Counted from the stretch's first letter, positions 1 through 7,344 are shown. The stretch: DNA of 21,238 nucleotides from Microbacteriaceae bacterium UBA4731 (GCA_002404115.1 DHJB01000072.1:15534-36771); one strand, 5' to 3'. The notes: a model not told the origin generated them from the letters alone. A program made the numbers and translations.

Positions 1-791
1 AGGGTCAGCACGGCCAGGGCAATCGTCGCGGCCATGAAGCCGAACGCCCAGCCCTCTGCGCCGCGCAGGTTCGCCAGGAACGCGAGGATGAGCGCCACGG
101 CCGCACCGGCAGCGATCAGGCCGGAGGTCACCGTCCCGTACGAGAGCGTCGTCCACAGCAGGAAGCCCGCAGCGACAACGATGGTGACGCTGCCGGCCTT
201 CACCGCGAGCGAGCGGGCGCGGAGCCGGATGTCCCCCTCGGTCTTCAGCGACACGAAGATCAAGCCGTGGGTGAAGAAGAGCAGCAGGGTGGTGAGGCCG
301 CCGAGCAGGGCGTACGGGTTCAACAGGTCGAAGAAGGTCCCGGAGTAGTTGTGGCCTGCGTCCAGCGGGACGCCCCGCACGACGTTGGCGAAGGCCACAC
401 CCCAGAGCAGGGCGGGAACCGCGGACCCGAAGACGATCATGGCGTCGAACCAGGTCTTCCACCGGGATTCGGGCCGCTGGTGCCGGTACTCGAACGACAC
501 GGCGCGGGCGATCAGGGCGAGCAGGATGAGCAGGAGCGCCAGGTAGAAGCCGCTGAACATGGTGGCGTACCACTCCGGGAACGCCGCGAACAGGGATGCG
601 CCGGCCACGACGACCCAGGTTTCGTTGAGGTCCCAGACCGGGCCGATGGAGTTGATCAGGACGCGGCGGTCCACGTCGTCCTTGCCGAGGAACGGCAGCG
701 ACATCCCGACACCGAAGTCGAAGCCGTCGAGCACGAAGTAGCCGATGAACATCGCGGCGATGATCCAGAACCAGAGGGTGTTGAGTTCCAT
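1..791 (-). CDS. cydB: Cytochrome bd ubiquinol oxidase subunit II (CydB), 3' end outside window
   Basis: This is the amino-terminal 263 residues of CydB, the second membrane subunit of cytochrome bd, a quinol:O2 oxidoreductase with high oxygen affinity. The start reads MELNTLWFWII. It is followed by the family hallmark LDGFDFGVG at residues 21-29 and a GP-W-D-NETW stretch near residues 50-59, then several hydrophobic helices; the gene runs off the left edge. Two in-frame ATGs are adjacent (794 and 791). I chose 791 because the AGGAG that overlaps the cydA stop codon is then six bases away, a better spacing than three. It lies directly downstream of cydA on the same strand with about nine bases between them, so the two are surely one operon. 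The cydDC export genes that often follow would be off-window. The product call is very safe; only the exact start is open. Confidence 0.96.
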   Translation of the reverse strand, partial: MELNTLWFWIIAAMFIGYFVLDGFDFGVGMSLPFLGKDDVDRRVLINSIGPVWDLNETWVVVAGASLFAAFPEWYATMFSGFYLALLLILLALIARAVSFEYRHQRPESRWKTWFDAMIVFGSAVPALLWGVAFANVVRGVPLDAGHNYSGTFFDLLNPYALLGGLTTLLLFFTHGLIFVSLKTEGDIRLRARSLAVKAGSVTIVVAAGFLLWTTLSYGTVTSGLIAAGAAVALILAFLANLRGAEGWAFGFMAATIALAVLT

Positions 792-800
792 CATGCGCTC

Positions 801-2213
801 CTAGTAGACCGTGGCCTGGTGGGTGAGTTGGCCGGATTCCGGATCGACTTCCGGCGCGTCATCCGGCCCCTTCCGGATGGTGCGGAGGATGAGTTTGAAC
901 TCGATCACCGCGAGGGCGCCGTAGACCAGGGTGAAGGCGACGAGCGAGATCAGCACCTCCAGGCCGGTGACGCCGGGCGAGACGCCGTCGTGGGTCTTCA
1001 TCAGGCCGAACACGAGCCAGGGTTGCCGGCCCATCTCGGTGAACACCCAGCCGACGCTCATCGCCGCCAGCGACAGCGGGAAGGACCAGATCGCGGCCAG
1101 CCACACCCATTTGTTGGCTGGCTGCCGCCCCTTCCGGGTCAGCCACAGCCCGACCAGCGCGACGAAGATGTGCAGAACGCCCAGGCCGATCATCCAGCGG
1201 AACGACCAATAGGTGATCCAGATGGTGGGCGTGTAGTCGCCGGGCCCGTACAGCTGCACGTACTGCGCCTGCAGGTCGTTGATCCCTTCGACGGTGCCGT
1301 CGAAGGTGTGCGTTGACAGGAAGGAGAGCAGGTACGGCACGCGCACGGAGAACAGTTCGTGCACGCCGTCCGGTGTACCCAGGGTGAAGAGCGAGAAGGA
1401 TGCGTTCGCGCCGGTAGCCGTGTGGTACAGCGCCTCGGCGGCGGCCATCTTCATCGGCTGGGCTTGCACCATCGCCAGGCCCAGCTGGTCGCCGGCGAGG
1501 GTGGTGAGCACGCCGAAGATGACCATCATCCACAGGCCGAACGTGAGGGCGGGGCGCATCGTCTCGAGGTGCTGGTTGCGGGAGAGGTGCCACGCGGCGA
1601 CGGAGATGATGAGGCCGGCCGACACCATGAAGCAGGCGAAGATCGTGTGCGGGAAGGTGGCTTGCAGGATCGGGTTCGACAGGAGGGCGCCGATGTCGGT
1701 CAGCTCCGCCCGGCCCTTGGCCTGGTTGATGTCGAATCCGACCGGGTTCTGCATGAAGGCGTTGGCGGCGAGGATGAAGTAGGCGGATGCCGAGCTGCCG
1801 ATCGCGACGAGCCAGATGGTGGCCAGGTGCAGGGCGCGCGGCAGCTTGTTCCAGCCGAAGATCCACAGGCCGAGGAACGTCGCCTCGAGGAAGAACGCGA
1901 GGATGCCCTCGAAGGCCAGCGGGGCGCCGAAGACATCGCCGACGAAACGGGAGTAGTCGGACCAGTTCATCCCGAACTGGAACTCCTGGACCAGCCCCGT
2001 GGCGACGCCGATGGCGAAGTTGATCAGGAAGATCTTGCCGAAGAAGTGCGTCAGCTGGAGGTACTTCGCCTTGTCGGTGCGCACCCAGGCGGTCTGGAAG
2101 ATCGCGACGGTGACGGACAGTCCGATCGTGAGGGGAACGAAGAGGAAGTGGTAGACGGTCGTGAGACCGAATTGCCACCGGGACAGAAGCAACGGATCCA
2201 GCCAGTCGGTCAT
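801..2213 (-). CDS. cydA: Cytochrome bd ubiquinol oxidase subunit I (CydA)
   Basis: CydA is the haem-bearing, quinol-oxidising subunit of cytochrome bd. The 470-residue protein is a normal length for the short-Q-loop class common in actinobacteria. Expected ligands are visible: H22 in the QFGLTTVYHFLF helix (b595 side), H189 in FPHT and M341 in SFRWMIGLG (the b558 ligands). Conserved acidic residues sit at E102 and E110 in FEGILAFFLE, and the GRQPW signature is at 395-399. About nine hydrophobic helices can be read. The ATG at 2213 has a good GGAGG just upstream, and MTDWLDPLLLSRWQFG is the usual start. It heads the cydAB operon and is divergent from a BlaI-type repressor gene 92 bases away. 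The shared gap carries two similar inverted repeats that may control it. Confidence 0.98.
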   Translation of the reverse strand: MTDWLDPLLLSRWQFGLTTVYHFLFVPLTIGLSVTVAIFQTAWVRTDKAKYLQLTHFFGKIFLINFAIGVATGLVQEFQFGMNWSDYSRFVGDVFGAPLAFEGILAFFLEATFLGLWIFGWNKLPRALHLATIWLVAIGSSASAYFILAANAFMQNPVGFDINQAKGRAELTDIGALLSNPILQATFPHTIFACFMVSAGLIISVAAWHLSRNQHLETMRPALTFGLWMMVIFGVLTTLAGDQLGLAMVQAQPMKMAAAEALYHTATGANASFSLFTLGTPDGVHELFSVRVPYLLSFLSTHTFDGTVEGINDLQAQYVQLYGPGDYTPTIWITYWSFRWMIGLGVLHIFVALVGLWLTRKGRQPANKWVWLAAIWSFPLSLAAMSVGWVFTEMGRQPWLVFGLMKTHDGVSPGVTGLEVLISLVAFTLVYGALAVIEFKLILRTIRKGPDDAPEVDPESGQLTHQATVY

Positions 2214-2232
2214 ACGCCCTCCACAATTCGTG

Positions 2233-2249
2233 CTCTACGTTGCGTTGAA
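2233..2249. promoter_or_regulatory. Putative BlaI-type operator, cydA-proximal copy
   Basis: CTCTACG-TTG-CGTTGAA is an imperfect 7-3-7 inverted repeat. It matches the perfect copy at 2258-2274 at all but one base in each arm. It lies about 20 bases upstream of the cydA start, where a bound repressor could block transcription. The repeat is seen directly; its assignment to the neighbouring BlaI-like protein is inferred from position and from the CTAC/GTAG character of known BlaI/MecI boxes. Confidence 0.5.
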
Positions 2250-2257
2250 CAATACAC

Positions 2258-2274
2258 TTCTACGGGACGTAGAA
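2258..2274. promoter_or_regulatory. Putative BlaI-type operator, perfect dyad
   Basis: TTCTACG-GGA-CGTAGAA is a perfect inverted repeat with seven-base arms and a three-base spacer. It lies midway between the divergent cydA and blaI-like starts. Its centre is 25 bases from that of the weaker copy at 2233-2249. BlaI/MecI dimers bind dyads of this general kind (TACA/TGTA-type half sites). It probably serves autoregulation and cydAB control together. I could not pick out convincing -10 and -35 boxes for either gene. Confidence 0.6.
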
Positions 2275-2305
2275 CATAACCGGCGAGCACGGTAAACTTG
2301 ATGCC

Positions 2306-2689
2306 ATGGGTGGACTGGGTGTGCTGGAACGATTGCTGATGAACGTGCTCTGGGACGCGGACCAGCCGTTGCCCGCCAACGAGCTCAGGGACCGTCTCCT
2401 CGACCCGGCCACCGCGGCATCCAGCACGAAGCCGCTTGCGACGACCACGGTGCTCACCGTGCTGTCCCGGCTCGAAACCAAGGGTTTCGTCACGCGTGAC
2501 AGAGGCAGCCGCCCGCACCTCTACCGGGCCGTGAGCAGCAGGGCAGACCACACGGCGGAGCTCATGCACGAGGTTCTCGGCACCGCGGCCGACCGGCCGG
2601 CGGCCCTGGCCCGCTTCATCGGCAACGTGAGCCCGCAGGAGGCCGACACCCTGCGGCAGCTGCTGGGCGACATGTCCCGCACCGAATGA
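2306..2689 (+). CDS. BlaI/MecI/CopY-family transcriptional repressor
   Basis: This is a 127-residue winged-helix repressor of the penicillinase-repressor family. The amino-terminal half carries the DNA-binding domain: LGVLERLLMNVLW is helix 1, and the TTTVLTVLSRLETKGFVTRDRG stretch at about 46-68 is the recognition helix plus wing. The carboxy half (about 75-125) is the helical dimerisation arm, with the family-like LARFIGNVSPQEADTLRQLL. Length is typical. The ATG at 2306 has no clear Shine-Dalgarno, while a TAAACT box sits at 2293-2298, so the message may be leaderless. It is followed 28 bases later by an M56 peptidase, the standard partner that inactivates such repressors by cleavage, and is divergent from cydAB. 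The family is certain; the regulon (itself and cydAB) is inferred. Confidence 0.93.
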   Translation: MGGLGVLERLLMNVLWDADQPLPANELRDRLLDPATAASSTKPLATTTVLTVLSRLETKGFVTRDRGSRPHLYRAVSSRADHTAELMHEVLGTAADRPAALARFIGNVSPQEADTLRQLLGDMSRTE

Positions 2690-2717
2690 CCCGGCCGGCG
2701 CGGCTGCCTGGCCTCGT

Positions 2718-3683
2718 GTGATCCTCGCCGCCGCGGTCCTCGGCGGCCTGGCCCTGCTCCTGGCGTGGCCGGTTCCGATCATCCTTGCCGGTGCAGGCTG
2801 GCCGTCCAGGGCGCCCGGCGTCGCGCTGGTGCTCTGGCAGTCCATCGCCCTCGCCGGTGGACTGTCGATGATCGGATCGCTGCTGTGCTTCGGGCTGATC
2901 CCGTTCGGGGCGACCCTCCCGCTCGGCATCAACTCCCTGGCGCGCCATTTCGCCGACGGGTCGCTGCCGGCCGGTACGGCCTTCATCCAGGTGCTCGCGC
3001 TCTGCGCCGCGCTGATCCTCGGCGCGCATCTCGTTCTCAATCTGGCGGAGACCTACGTGCAGGCCGAACGCCAGCGCCGCCGGCACCACCACCTGATCGG
3101 CCTGCTCAGCGAGCCGATGCCCGACCGGCCGGGCATGCGGGTCATCGACCACGCGGCGCCGGTTGCCTATTGCCTGCCGGGCGCACCCCGGTCGGCCACG
3201 GTGCTCTCCGCCGGGCTGCTCCGGCTCCTCGACGGCGAACAACTGCGCGCGGTCATCCTGCACGAGCAGACGCACCTCCGGCAGCAGCACCATCTCGTGC
3301 TGCTCGCGTTCCGGTCCTGGCACAGCGCGCTGCCGTGGTTTCCGACCGCGTCCCTGGCCAGGGACGCGGTCGCGCTGCTGGTGGAGATGCTCGCCGACGA
3401 CCGGGCGAGGCGCCTCGTCGACGACCGCACGCTCGCGACGGCGATCGCGCTGGTCGGCTCGGTGCAGGGTGGCCCGGCGCCGGTCGACCCTGCGCGGCAC
3501 GATGGGCTCGCGAACGACGCCGCGGCGTCAACCGAGCCGGGGCATCCGGTCGAACTCGTCATGCCCAGGGTGCGGCGCTTGGTCGAGCCGCAGCCGCCGC
3601 TGTCGGCGGCCGCGTGCGTCGCGGCGATCGCCGCCGCGGTGGCGTTGCTCGCCGTTCCGACGCTGCTCCTGCTCCGCGCCTGA
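2718..3683 (+). CDS. M56-family membrane zinc metallopeptidase (BlaR1/MecR1-like, no sensor domain)
   Basis: This 321-residue integral-membrane peptidase belongs to the M56/M48 type. Hydrophobic segments occupy about residues 2-25, 36-64 and 86-110, and a final helix covers about 296-319. The catalytic zinc motif HEQTH is at 182-186, with a likely third ligand E223 in VEMLADDRA. BlaR1 and MecR1 are about twice this size because they add an extracellular penicillin-binding sensor domain. Here nothing follows the last helix, so any signal must be sensed by the membrane part or by another protein. The start is GTG at 2718, without a strong ribosome site; a GTG two bases earlier is out of frame. 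It probably forms an operon with the repressor 28 bases upstream and may trigger its removal. The family is well supported, the substrate is inferred. Confidence 0.9.
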   Translation: MILAAAVLGGLALLLAWPVPIILAGAGWPSRAPGVALVLWQSIALAGGLSMIGSLLCFGLIPFGATLPLGINSLARHFADGSLPAGTAFIQVLALCAALILGAHLVLNLAETYVQAERQRRRHHHLIGLLSEPMPDRPGMRVIDHAAPVAYCLPGAPRSATVLSAGLLRLLDGEQLRAVILHEQTHLRQQHHLVLLAFRSWHSALPWFPTASLARDAVALLVEMLADDRARRLVDDRTLATAIALVGSVQGGPAPVDPARHDGLANDAAASTEPGHPVELVMPRVRRLVEPQPPLSAAACVAAIAAAVALLAVPTLLLLRA

Positions 3684-3709
3684 CCTCCGCCTGACCCACG
3701 CCTGACCCG
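3677..3709. repeat. 11-bp direct repeat, three copies
   Basis: Three consecutive copies of CGCCTGACCNN begin at 3677, 3688 and 3699, overlapping the stop codon of the M56 gene. Because the period is 11, the TGA in each copy falls in a different frame, giving stops in all three forward frames within 25 bases. Confidence 0.75.
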
Positions 3710-3790
3710 CGAATTCGACGGAGATTCTGAGATTTTCGGCCCGTACAGCCCGAAAACCCGGCCCTGAGGCGAAAATCTCCGTCGAATTCG
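3710..3790. repeat. Composite palindromic intergenic element
   Basis: Arms CGAATTCGACGGAGATT (3710-3726) and its exact reverse complement (3774-3790) are 17 bases long and enclose 47 bases. Inside is a second inverted repeat, TTTTCGG (3733-3739) with CCGAAAA (3750-3756). If the octamer CTGAGATT (3727-3734) is looped out, the outer stem extends to 21 pairs, because TTCG continues to match CGAA; the octamer looks like a local duplication of the GAGATT before it. It lies between convergent genes and lacks a T-run, so it resembles a REP-like dispersed element more than a simple terminator. Confidence 0.7.
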
Positions 3791-3876
3791 ACAGGGCGCC
3801 GATTCCGACCTCAGGATGCCGCGGCCGCGCATCCGCTTGCCCGCAGCCGCGATCCTCTCGCGGGGATGAGGCAGGG

Positions 3877-3920
3877 AAAATGCGCGCGGGGAAGTCGCCG
3901 ATGGACGACTCCCACGCGCG
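3877..3920 (-). terminator. Intrinsic terminator of the osmoprotectant ABC operon
   Basis: Read on the minus strand, CGCGCGTGGGAGTCG (3920-3906) pairs with CGACTTCCCCGCGCG (3897-3883) around an eight-base loop. This gives a 15-position stem with one mismatch and one G-U pair. CATTTTCC follows. It starts 17 bases after the stop codon of the substrate-binding protein, the last gene of the operon. Confidence 0.8.
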
Positions 3921-3937
3921 AATGCGAGCCAAGGGGC

Positions 3938-4861
3938 TTACAGGTTGGCCTTCTTGAGCCACTCGGTGGCGATGACCTTCGCGGACTTCTGGTCGTTCTT
4001 GCTCTCCGAGTTCATGCTCACCAGGTCTTCGGCGGATAGCGCCGCGTCGACCTTGTTGAGCACCGAGGCGGCCTTGGTGTCGACCTTCTTGGACACGACG
4101 GGTACCACGTTGTCGGGGAAGAACAACCCGTCGGGGTCGGCGAGGGCGACGAGCTTGTTCGACTTGATGTTCGGGTCGGCGGTGTAGATGTTCGCCAGCT
4201 GGATGCTGCCGTCGACGAGCGCCTTGACCGTGAGCGGTCCGCCGCTGTCTTCAACCGGCTTGAAGCCGGCGGTCGTGATGCCGTACTTCTCCTTGAGCGC
4301 TTTGGGTCCGTAGGGGCGGGTCTCGAGTTCGGAGTTGCCGCCCACCGTGATCGGCTCCGTGACGTTCTTCAACGAAGCGATGTCGGTGAGGTTGTACTTC
4401 TTCGCGAACGCCTGCGTCACGGTCCACGAGTTCTGGTCGGAGGCCGCGGCCTTGTCCAGAACGCGGAGGCCAGCCGGCAGGGCGGCCGTCAGCTCCGTGT
4501 AGGTCGCGTCGCTCGTACCGCCGGCGGCGGTCTTGTCGAGGGCCTGGAGCAGGCTGCCGGTGTATTCGGGGAACACGTCGATCTTGCCGGACGTGATGTC
4601 GGGCAGGTAGACCTCGCGCTGGCCGATGCGGAACTGGCGGTCGACCGTGAACCCATTCGACTCGAGGGCCTGGGCGTAGATCTCCGCGATGATCTCGTTC
4701 GAGTAGTAGTCCTGTGAACCAATCACGAGGGTTTTCGACGCGCTCGTGCCGTTCGTTTCGCCACCCAGCGGGTTTCCGGATGCGCACCCTGCCAGGGCGA
4801 CGACGGCCCCGACCGCGACGGCGGCGATTGCCGCGAGTCGGCCTTTTCTTGCTGTGTACAT
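3938..4861 (-). CDS. Glycine betaine/choline-type ABC transporter substrate-binding lipoprotein
   Basis: This 307-residue extracytoplasmic binding protein of the OpuAC/ProX (QAT) family would be the receptor for a quaternary-ammonium osmoprotectant. It opens with a lipoprotein signal: basic MYTARKGR, a hydrophobic stretch, then the lipobox LAGC with C26 as the lipidated residue. The mature part begins with a short Gly/Asn/Ser-rich linker. It continues with LVIGSQDYYSNEIIAEIYAQ and FPEYTGSLLQAL, typical of the OpuCC/OsmX group. The ATG at 4861 overlaps the TAA of the upstream permease gene by one base (TAATG), so translation is coupled. It is last in the operon and is followed by a strong terminator. 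The family is secure; the exact ligand (betaine, choline, carnitine or similar) cannot be read from sequence here. Confidence 0.93.
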   Translation of the reverse strand: MYTARKGRLAAIAAVAVGAVVALAGCASGNPLGGETNGTSASKTLVIGSQDYYSNEIIAEIYAQALESNGFTVDRQFRIGQREVYLPDITSGKIDVFPEYTGSLLQALDKTAAGGTSDATYTELTAALPAGLRVLDKAAASDQNSWTVTQAFAKKYNLTDIASLKNVTEPITVGGNSELETRPYGPKALKEKYGITTAGFKPVEDSGGPLTVKALVDGSIQLANIYTADPNIKSNKLVALADPDGLFFPDNVVPVVSKKVDTKAASVLNKVDAALSAEDLVSMNSESKNDQKSAKVIATEWLKKANL

Positions 4862-5601
4862 TACTGTTTTCCTTCCTCGATGGTGGATACCATCACCGGG
4901 CGCGATCGGGTTGATCCGGCCCGGACAGCCGTGGGGCGCCCGGCGAGGACACCCCGTGGAACGACAAATCTCTGGATGAGGGCGAAGGTACCCTCCAGGA
5001 TCAGCGCGAGCAGGATCACGAGGATCGATCCGCCGAGCATCTGGGCGTAGTCGCGGGTCTTGAGCCCGGCGATCAGGTAGCGGCCGAGGCCGAAGTCGGC
5101 AACATACGCGGCAAGCGTGGCCGTGGCCACCACCTGCAGGGCCGCCGAACGGAGCCCGCCGATCAGCAGCGGCAGCCCCAGCGGGACCTCCACCTTGCGC
5201 ACGATCTGCCCCTCGGACATTCCGACGGCGCGCGCCGCGTCGATGGTGCTGCGATCGATCGCTTCGAACCCGGCGTACGCGCCGGCCAGGATCGGCGGGA
5301 TCGCCAGCACCGTGAGCGCGACATACGGCGCCTCCAGCCCGATCCCCACCCACAGGCCGACCAGGGTCAGCAGGCCGAGCGTCGGAATGGCGCGCAGCCC
5401 ACCGGATGAGGCGACCGCCAGCCCGCGGCCGCGGCCGGTGTGGCCGATGACGAAGCCGAGCGGGATGGCGACGACCGAGGCCAACAGGAGCGTGGCGAAT
5501 GTGAAAACGACGTGCTCGAGCAGGCGGGTCGGAATCGAGCCGGCACCGGCATAATTGGCCGGGTCGAGGATCCAGCGCAAGGCATCGAGGAAGAAACTCA
5601 T
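4861..5601 (-). CDS. Osmoprotectant ABC transporter permease (OpuCB/OsmW-like), second permease
   Basis: This 246-residue inner-membrane permease of the BPD_transp_1 fold has about five hydrophobic helices from residue 30 to 215. The ABC-coupling EAA-type loop is near residues 118-150 (ARAVGMSEGQIVRKVEVPLGLPLLIGG). LRAIPTLGLLTL and FGLGRYLIAGL are typical of the betaine/choline importer family. The last 25 residues or so are a basic, probably cytoplasmic tail. The start at 5601 forms a four-base ATGA overlap with the preceding permease, and its stop overlaps the next start, so the operon is translated as a coupled unit. With the companion permease it would form the heterodimeric channel. Confidence 0.93.
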   Translation of the reverse strand: MSFFLDALRWILDPANYAGAGSIPTRLLEHVVFTFATLLLASVVAIPLGFVIGHTGRGRGLAVASSGGLRAIPTLGLLTLVGLWVGIGLEAPYVALTVLAIPPILAGAYAGFEAIDRSTIDAARAVGMSEGQIVRKVEVPLGLPLLIGGLRSAALQVVATATLAAYVADFGLGRYLIAGLKTRDYAQMLGGSILVILLALILEGTFALIQRFVVPRGVLAGRPTAVRAGSTRSRPVMVSTIEEGKQ

Positions 5602-6302
5602 TCGGCTGCCTCCAGGGCCGCGCGCGCCGGCACGACCGTGCGGGGCCGCGCGACGGCGCGGCCACCGCGCGAGGGCCGGGCCCAGGGCATCGCGAGGCGG
5701 CCCAGGGCGACGAGCAGCCCGTCAAGGATGAGGGCCAGGAGAACCGTGGTCACGATGCCGGCGATGATCTCGGCCTGGATGCCCCGCTGGAACCCGTCGG
5801 TGAACAGGCTGCCGAGGCTTTGCACCCCGATCACGGCGCCCACGGTCGCGAGGCTCACGGTGCTCACGGCGACCACGCGGATCCCGGCGAGGAGCACCGG
5901 GCCGGACAGCGGGAGTTCGACCTGCCAGAACCCGCTCCAGCCGGAGAAGCCGACGGCGGTCGCGGACTGCCGGACATCCGCGTCAACCGAGACCAGGCCG
6001 TCCGCGACCACGCGCACCATCAGCGCAACGCCGTAGAGCGTCAGGGCGACGATCAGGTTCAGCGGCGACCTGGTCTCCACACCCACGATGATCGGCAGAA
6101 CGATGAGCAGCGGCAGCGACGGCACCGCGTACAGCAGGCCGCTCGCGGTGAGGATGACGCCGCGGCTCACCCGGTAGCGGTTCGCGAGCCAGCCGAGCGG
6201 GAGCGCGATGAAGAAACTGAGGATGATCGGGGGCGCGCTGAGGAGAAGGTGATCGAGGGTGCGATCCCGGATGAGGTCGAGATTCGACCAAATCCAGTTC
6301 AC
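5598..6302 (-). CDS. Osmoprotectant ABC transporter permease (OpuCD/OsmY-like), first permease
   Basis: This 234-residue permease is related to its neighbour but clearly a distinct paralogue. It has five or so helices, the loop SATAVGFSGWSGFWQVELPLSGPVLLAG at about 137-165 that contacts the ATPase, and the family sequences GLLYAVPSLPLLIVL and IGVQSLGSLFTDGFQRG. It begins with ATG at 6302, overlapping the end of the ATPase gene by four bases, and ends overlapping the next permease by four bases. Two non-identical permeases next to one ATPase and one binding protein is the OpuC/OsmU arrangement. It differs from ProU, which has a single permease gene. Confidence 0.93.
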   Translation of the reverse strand: MNWIWSNLDLIRDRTLDHLLLSAPPIILSFFIALPLGWLANRYRVSRGVILTASGLLYAVPSLPLLIVLPIIVGVETRSPLNLIVALTLYGVALMVRVVADGLVSVDADVRQSATAVGFSGWSGFWQVELPLSGPVLLAGIRVVAVSTVSLATVGAVIGVQSLGSLFTDGFQRGIQAEIIAGIVTTVLLALILDGLLVALGRLAMPWARPSRGGRAVARPRTVVPARAALEAAE

Positions 6303-7183
6303 CGCGGATCACCACCCTGCGCCGGAGCACCCTGACCCGCTGCCGGGTCGGCCTTGGTTGCCTGCGAGGCGCCACCGATCAACACCCCGGCGAGGCGCCC
6401 GTCGCTGTCGACGAGCACATCGCCTCCGTCGCGGGTCTCGACGTGCAGCGCGCGCTTGCCTCGGTCGGCGCCGACGAAGCTCGCGACGAACTCGTCGGCC
6501 GGGTTGGCCAGGATCTCGGCCGGGGAGCCGACCTGGGCGATCTTGCCGCCCTGGCGGAGGATGACGACCTGGTCGCCGAGCAGGAACGCCTCCTCGATGT
6601 CGTGCGTGACGAACACCACGGTCTTGCCGAGCTCACGCTGGAGCCGGATCAGCTCCTGCTGCAGCTCGGCGCGCACGATCGGGTCGACCGCGCCGAACGG
6701 CTCGTCCATGAGCAGGATGTTGGGGTCGACGGCGAGGCCGCGCGCCACGCCCACGCGCTGCTGCTGGCCGCCGGAGAGCTGGCTCGGGTACCGGACGGCC
6801 AGGGACCGGTCCAGGCCAACGGTGTCGAGCAGGGCGAGGGCGCGCTCCCTGGCTTGCTTCTTGGGCACGCCGCGCAGCAGCGGCACGGTGGCCACGTTGT
6901 CGATGACCTTCCGATGCGGCAGGAGCCCCGAGTTCTGCATCACGTAGCCGATGCTGCGCCGCAGTTTCACCGGTTCGAGCGTTGCGATGTCGACGCCGTC
7001 GATCGAGATCGTGCCGCTCGTGGGATCCATCATGCGGTTGATCATCCGGAGCAGGGTCGTCTTACCGGAGCCGGAGGATCCGACCAGGACCGTGGTCTTG
7101 CGCGAGGGGAGCACCAGGCTGAAGTCGTCGACGGCCAGCGTCCCGTCGGGGAACTGCTTGGACACCGAGTCGAACTCGATCAT
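6299..7183 (-). CDS. Osmoprotectant ABC transporter ATP-binding protein (OpuCA-like)
   Basis: This 294-residue nucleotide-binding subunit energises the importer. Complete motifs are present: Walker A GSSGSGKTT at 35-43, Q-loop Q83, signature LSGGQ at 136-140, Walker B ILLMDE at 156-161 and switch H194. Typical OpuCA/ProV proteins are about 370-400 residues and end in paired CBS domains that sense ionic strength. Here only about 55 residues follow the ATPase core, and the end is a low-complexity Gly/Ala/Gln tail (about 270-294), so no CBS pair can be present. The ATG at 7183 is preceded by AGGAAGGAG. It is the first gene of the four-gene operon; a promoter must lie in 7184-7344 but I could not place it with confidence. 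Confidence 0.95.
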   Translation of the reverse strand: MIEFDSVSKQFPDGTLAVDDFSLVLPSRKTTVLVGSSGSGKTTLLRMINRMMDPTSGTISIDGVDIATLEPVKLRRSIGYVMQNSGLLPHRKVIDNVATVPLLRGVPKKQARERALALLDTVGLDRSLAVRYPSQLSGGQQQRVGVARGLAVDPNILLMDEPFGAVDPIVRAELQQELIRLQRELGKTVVFVTHDIEEAFLLGDQVVILRQGGKIAQVGSPAEILANPADEFVASFVGADRGKRALHVETRDGGDVLVDSDGRLAGVLIGGASQATKADPAAGQGAPAQGGDPR

Positions 7184-7344
7184 GAAGTGGCTCCTTCCTC
7201 GCGTGAAGTCGGATCAACACAAACCAGATAGCCAACCCAACCACTGTTCGGAGCCGCAGGCAAAGCGGATTGCAGGAATTTCCGGGTGGCGCGTAACACG
7301 CGGTCGTTACCGCGCCGGCGTGTGCGGCCCGGGAAACGCGCGAC

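Noticed and set aside
267..1316. Long plus-strand open frame (349 codons) opposite cydAB
   Set aside because: It is antisense to cydB and cydA, which have clear family motifs. Its product is low-complexity Gly/Glu/Asp/Arg/His, as expected from the complement of high-GC coding DNA.
4862..5725. Upstream extension of the substrate-binding protein frame to 595 residues
   Set aside because: The first part is an Arg/Pro/Ala-rich shadow of the permease genes. The real start is the ATG at 4861 followed at once by a lipoprotein signal peptide.
7184..7344. Riboswitch or defined promoter upstream of the osmoprotectant operon
   Set aside because: Apart from the AGGAAGGAG ribosome site I found no convincing -10/-35 pair, conserved aptamer pattern or terminator hairpin in these 161 bases.
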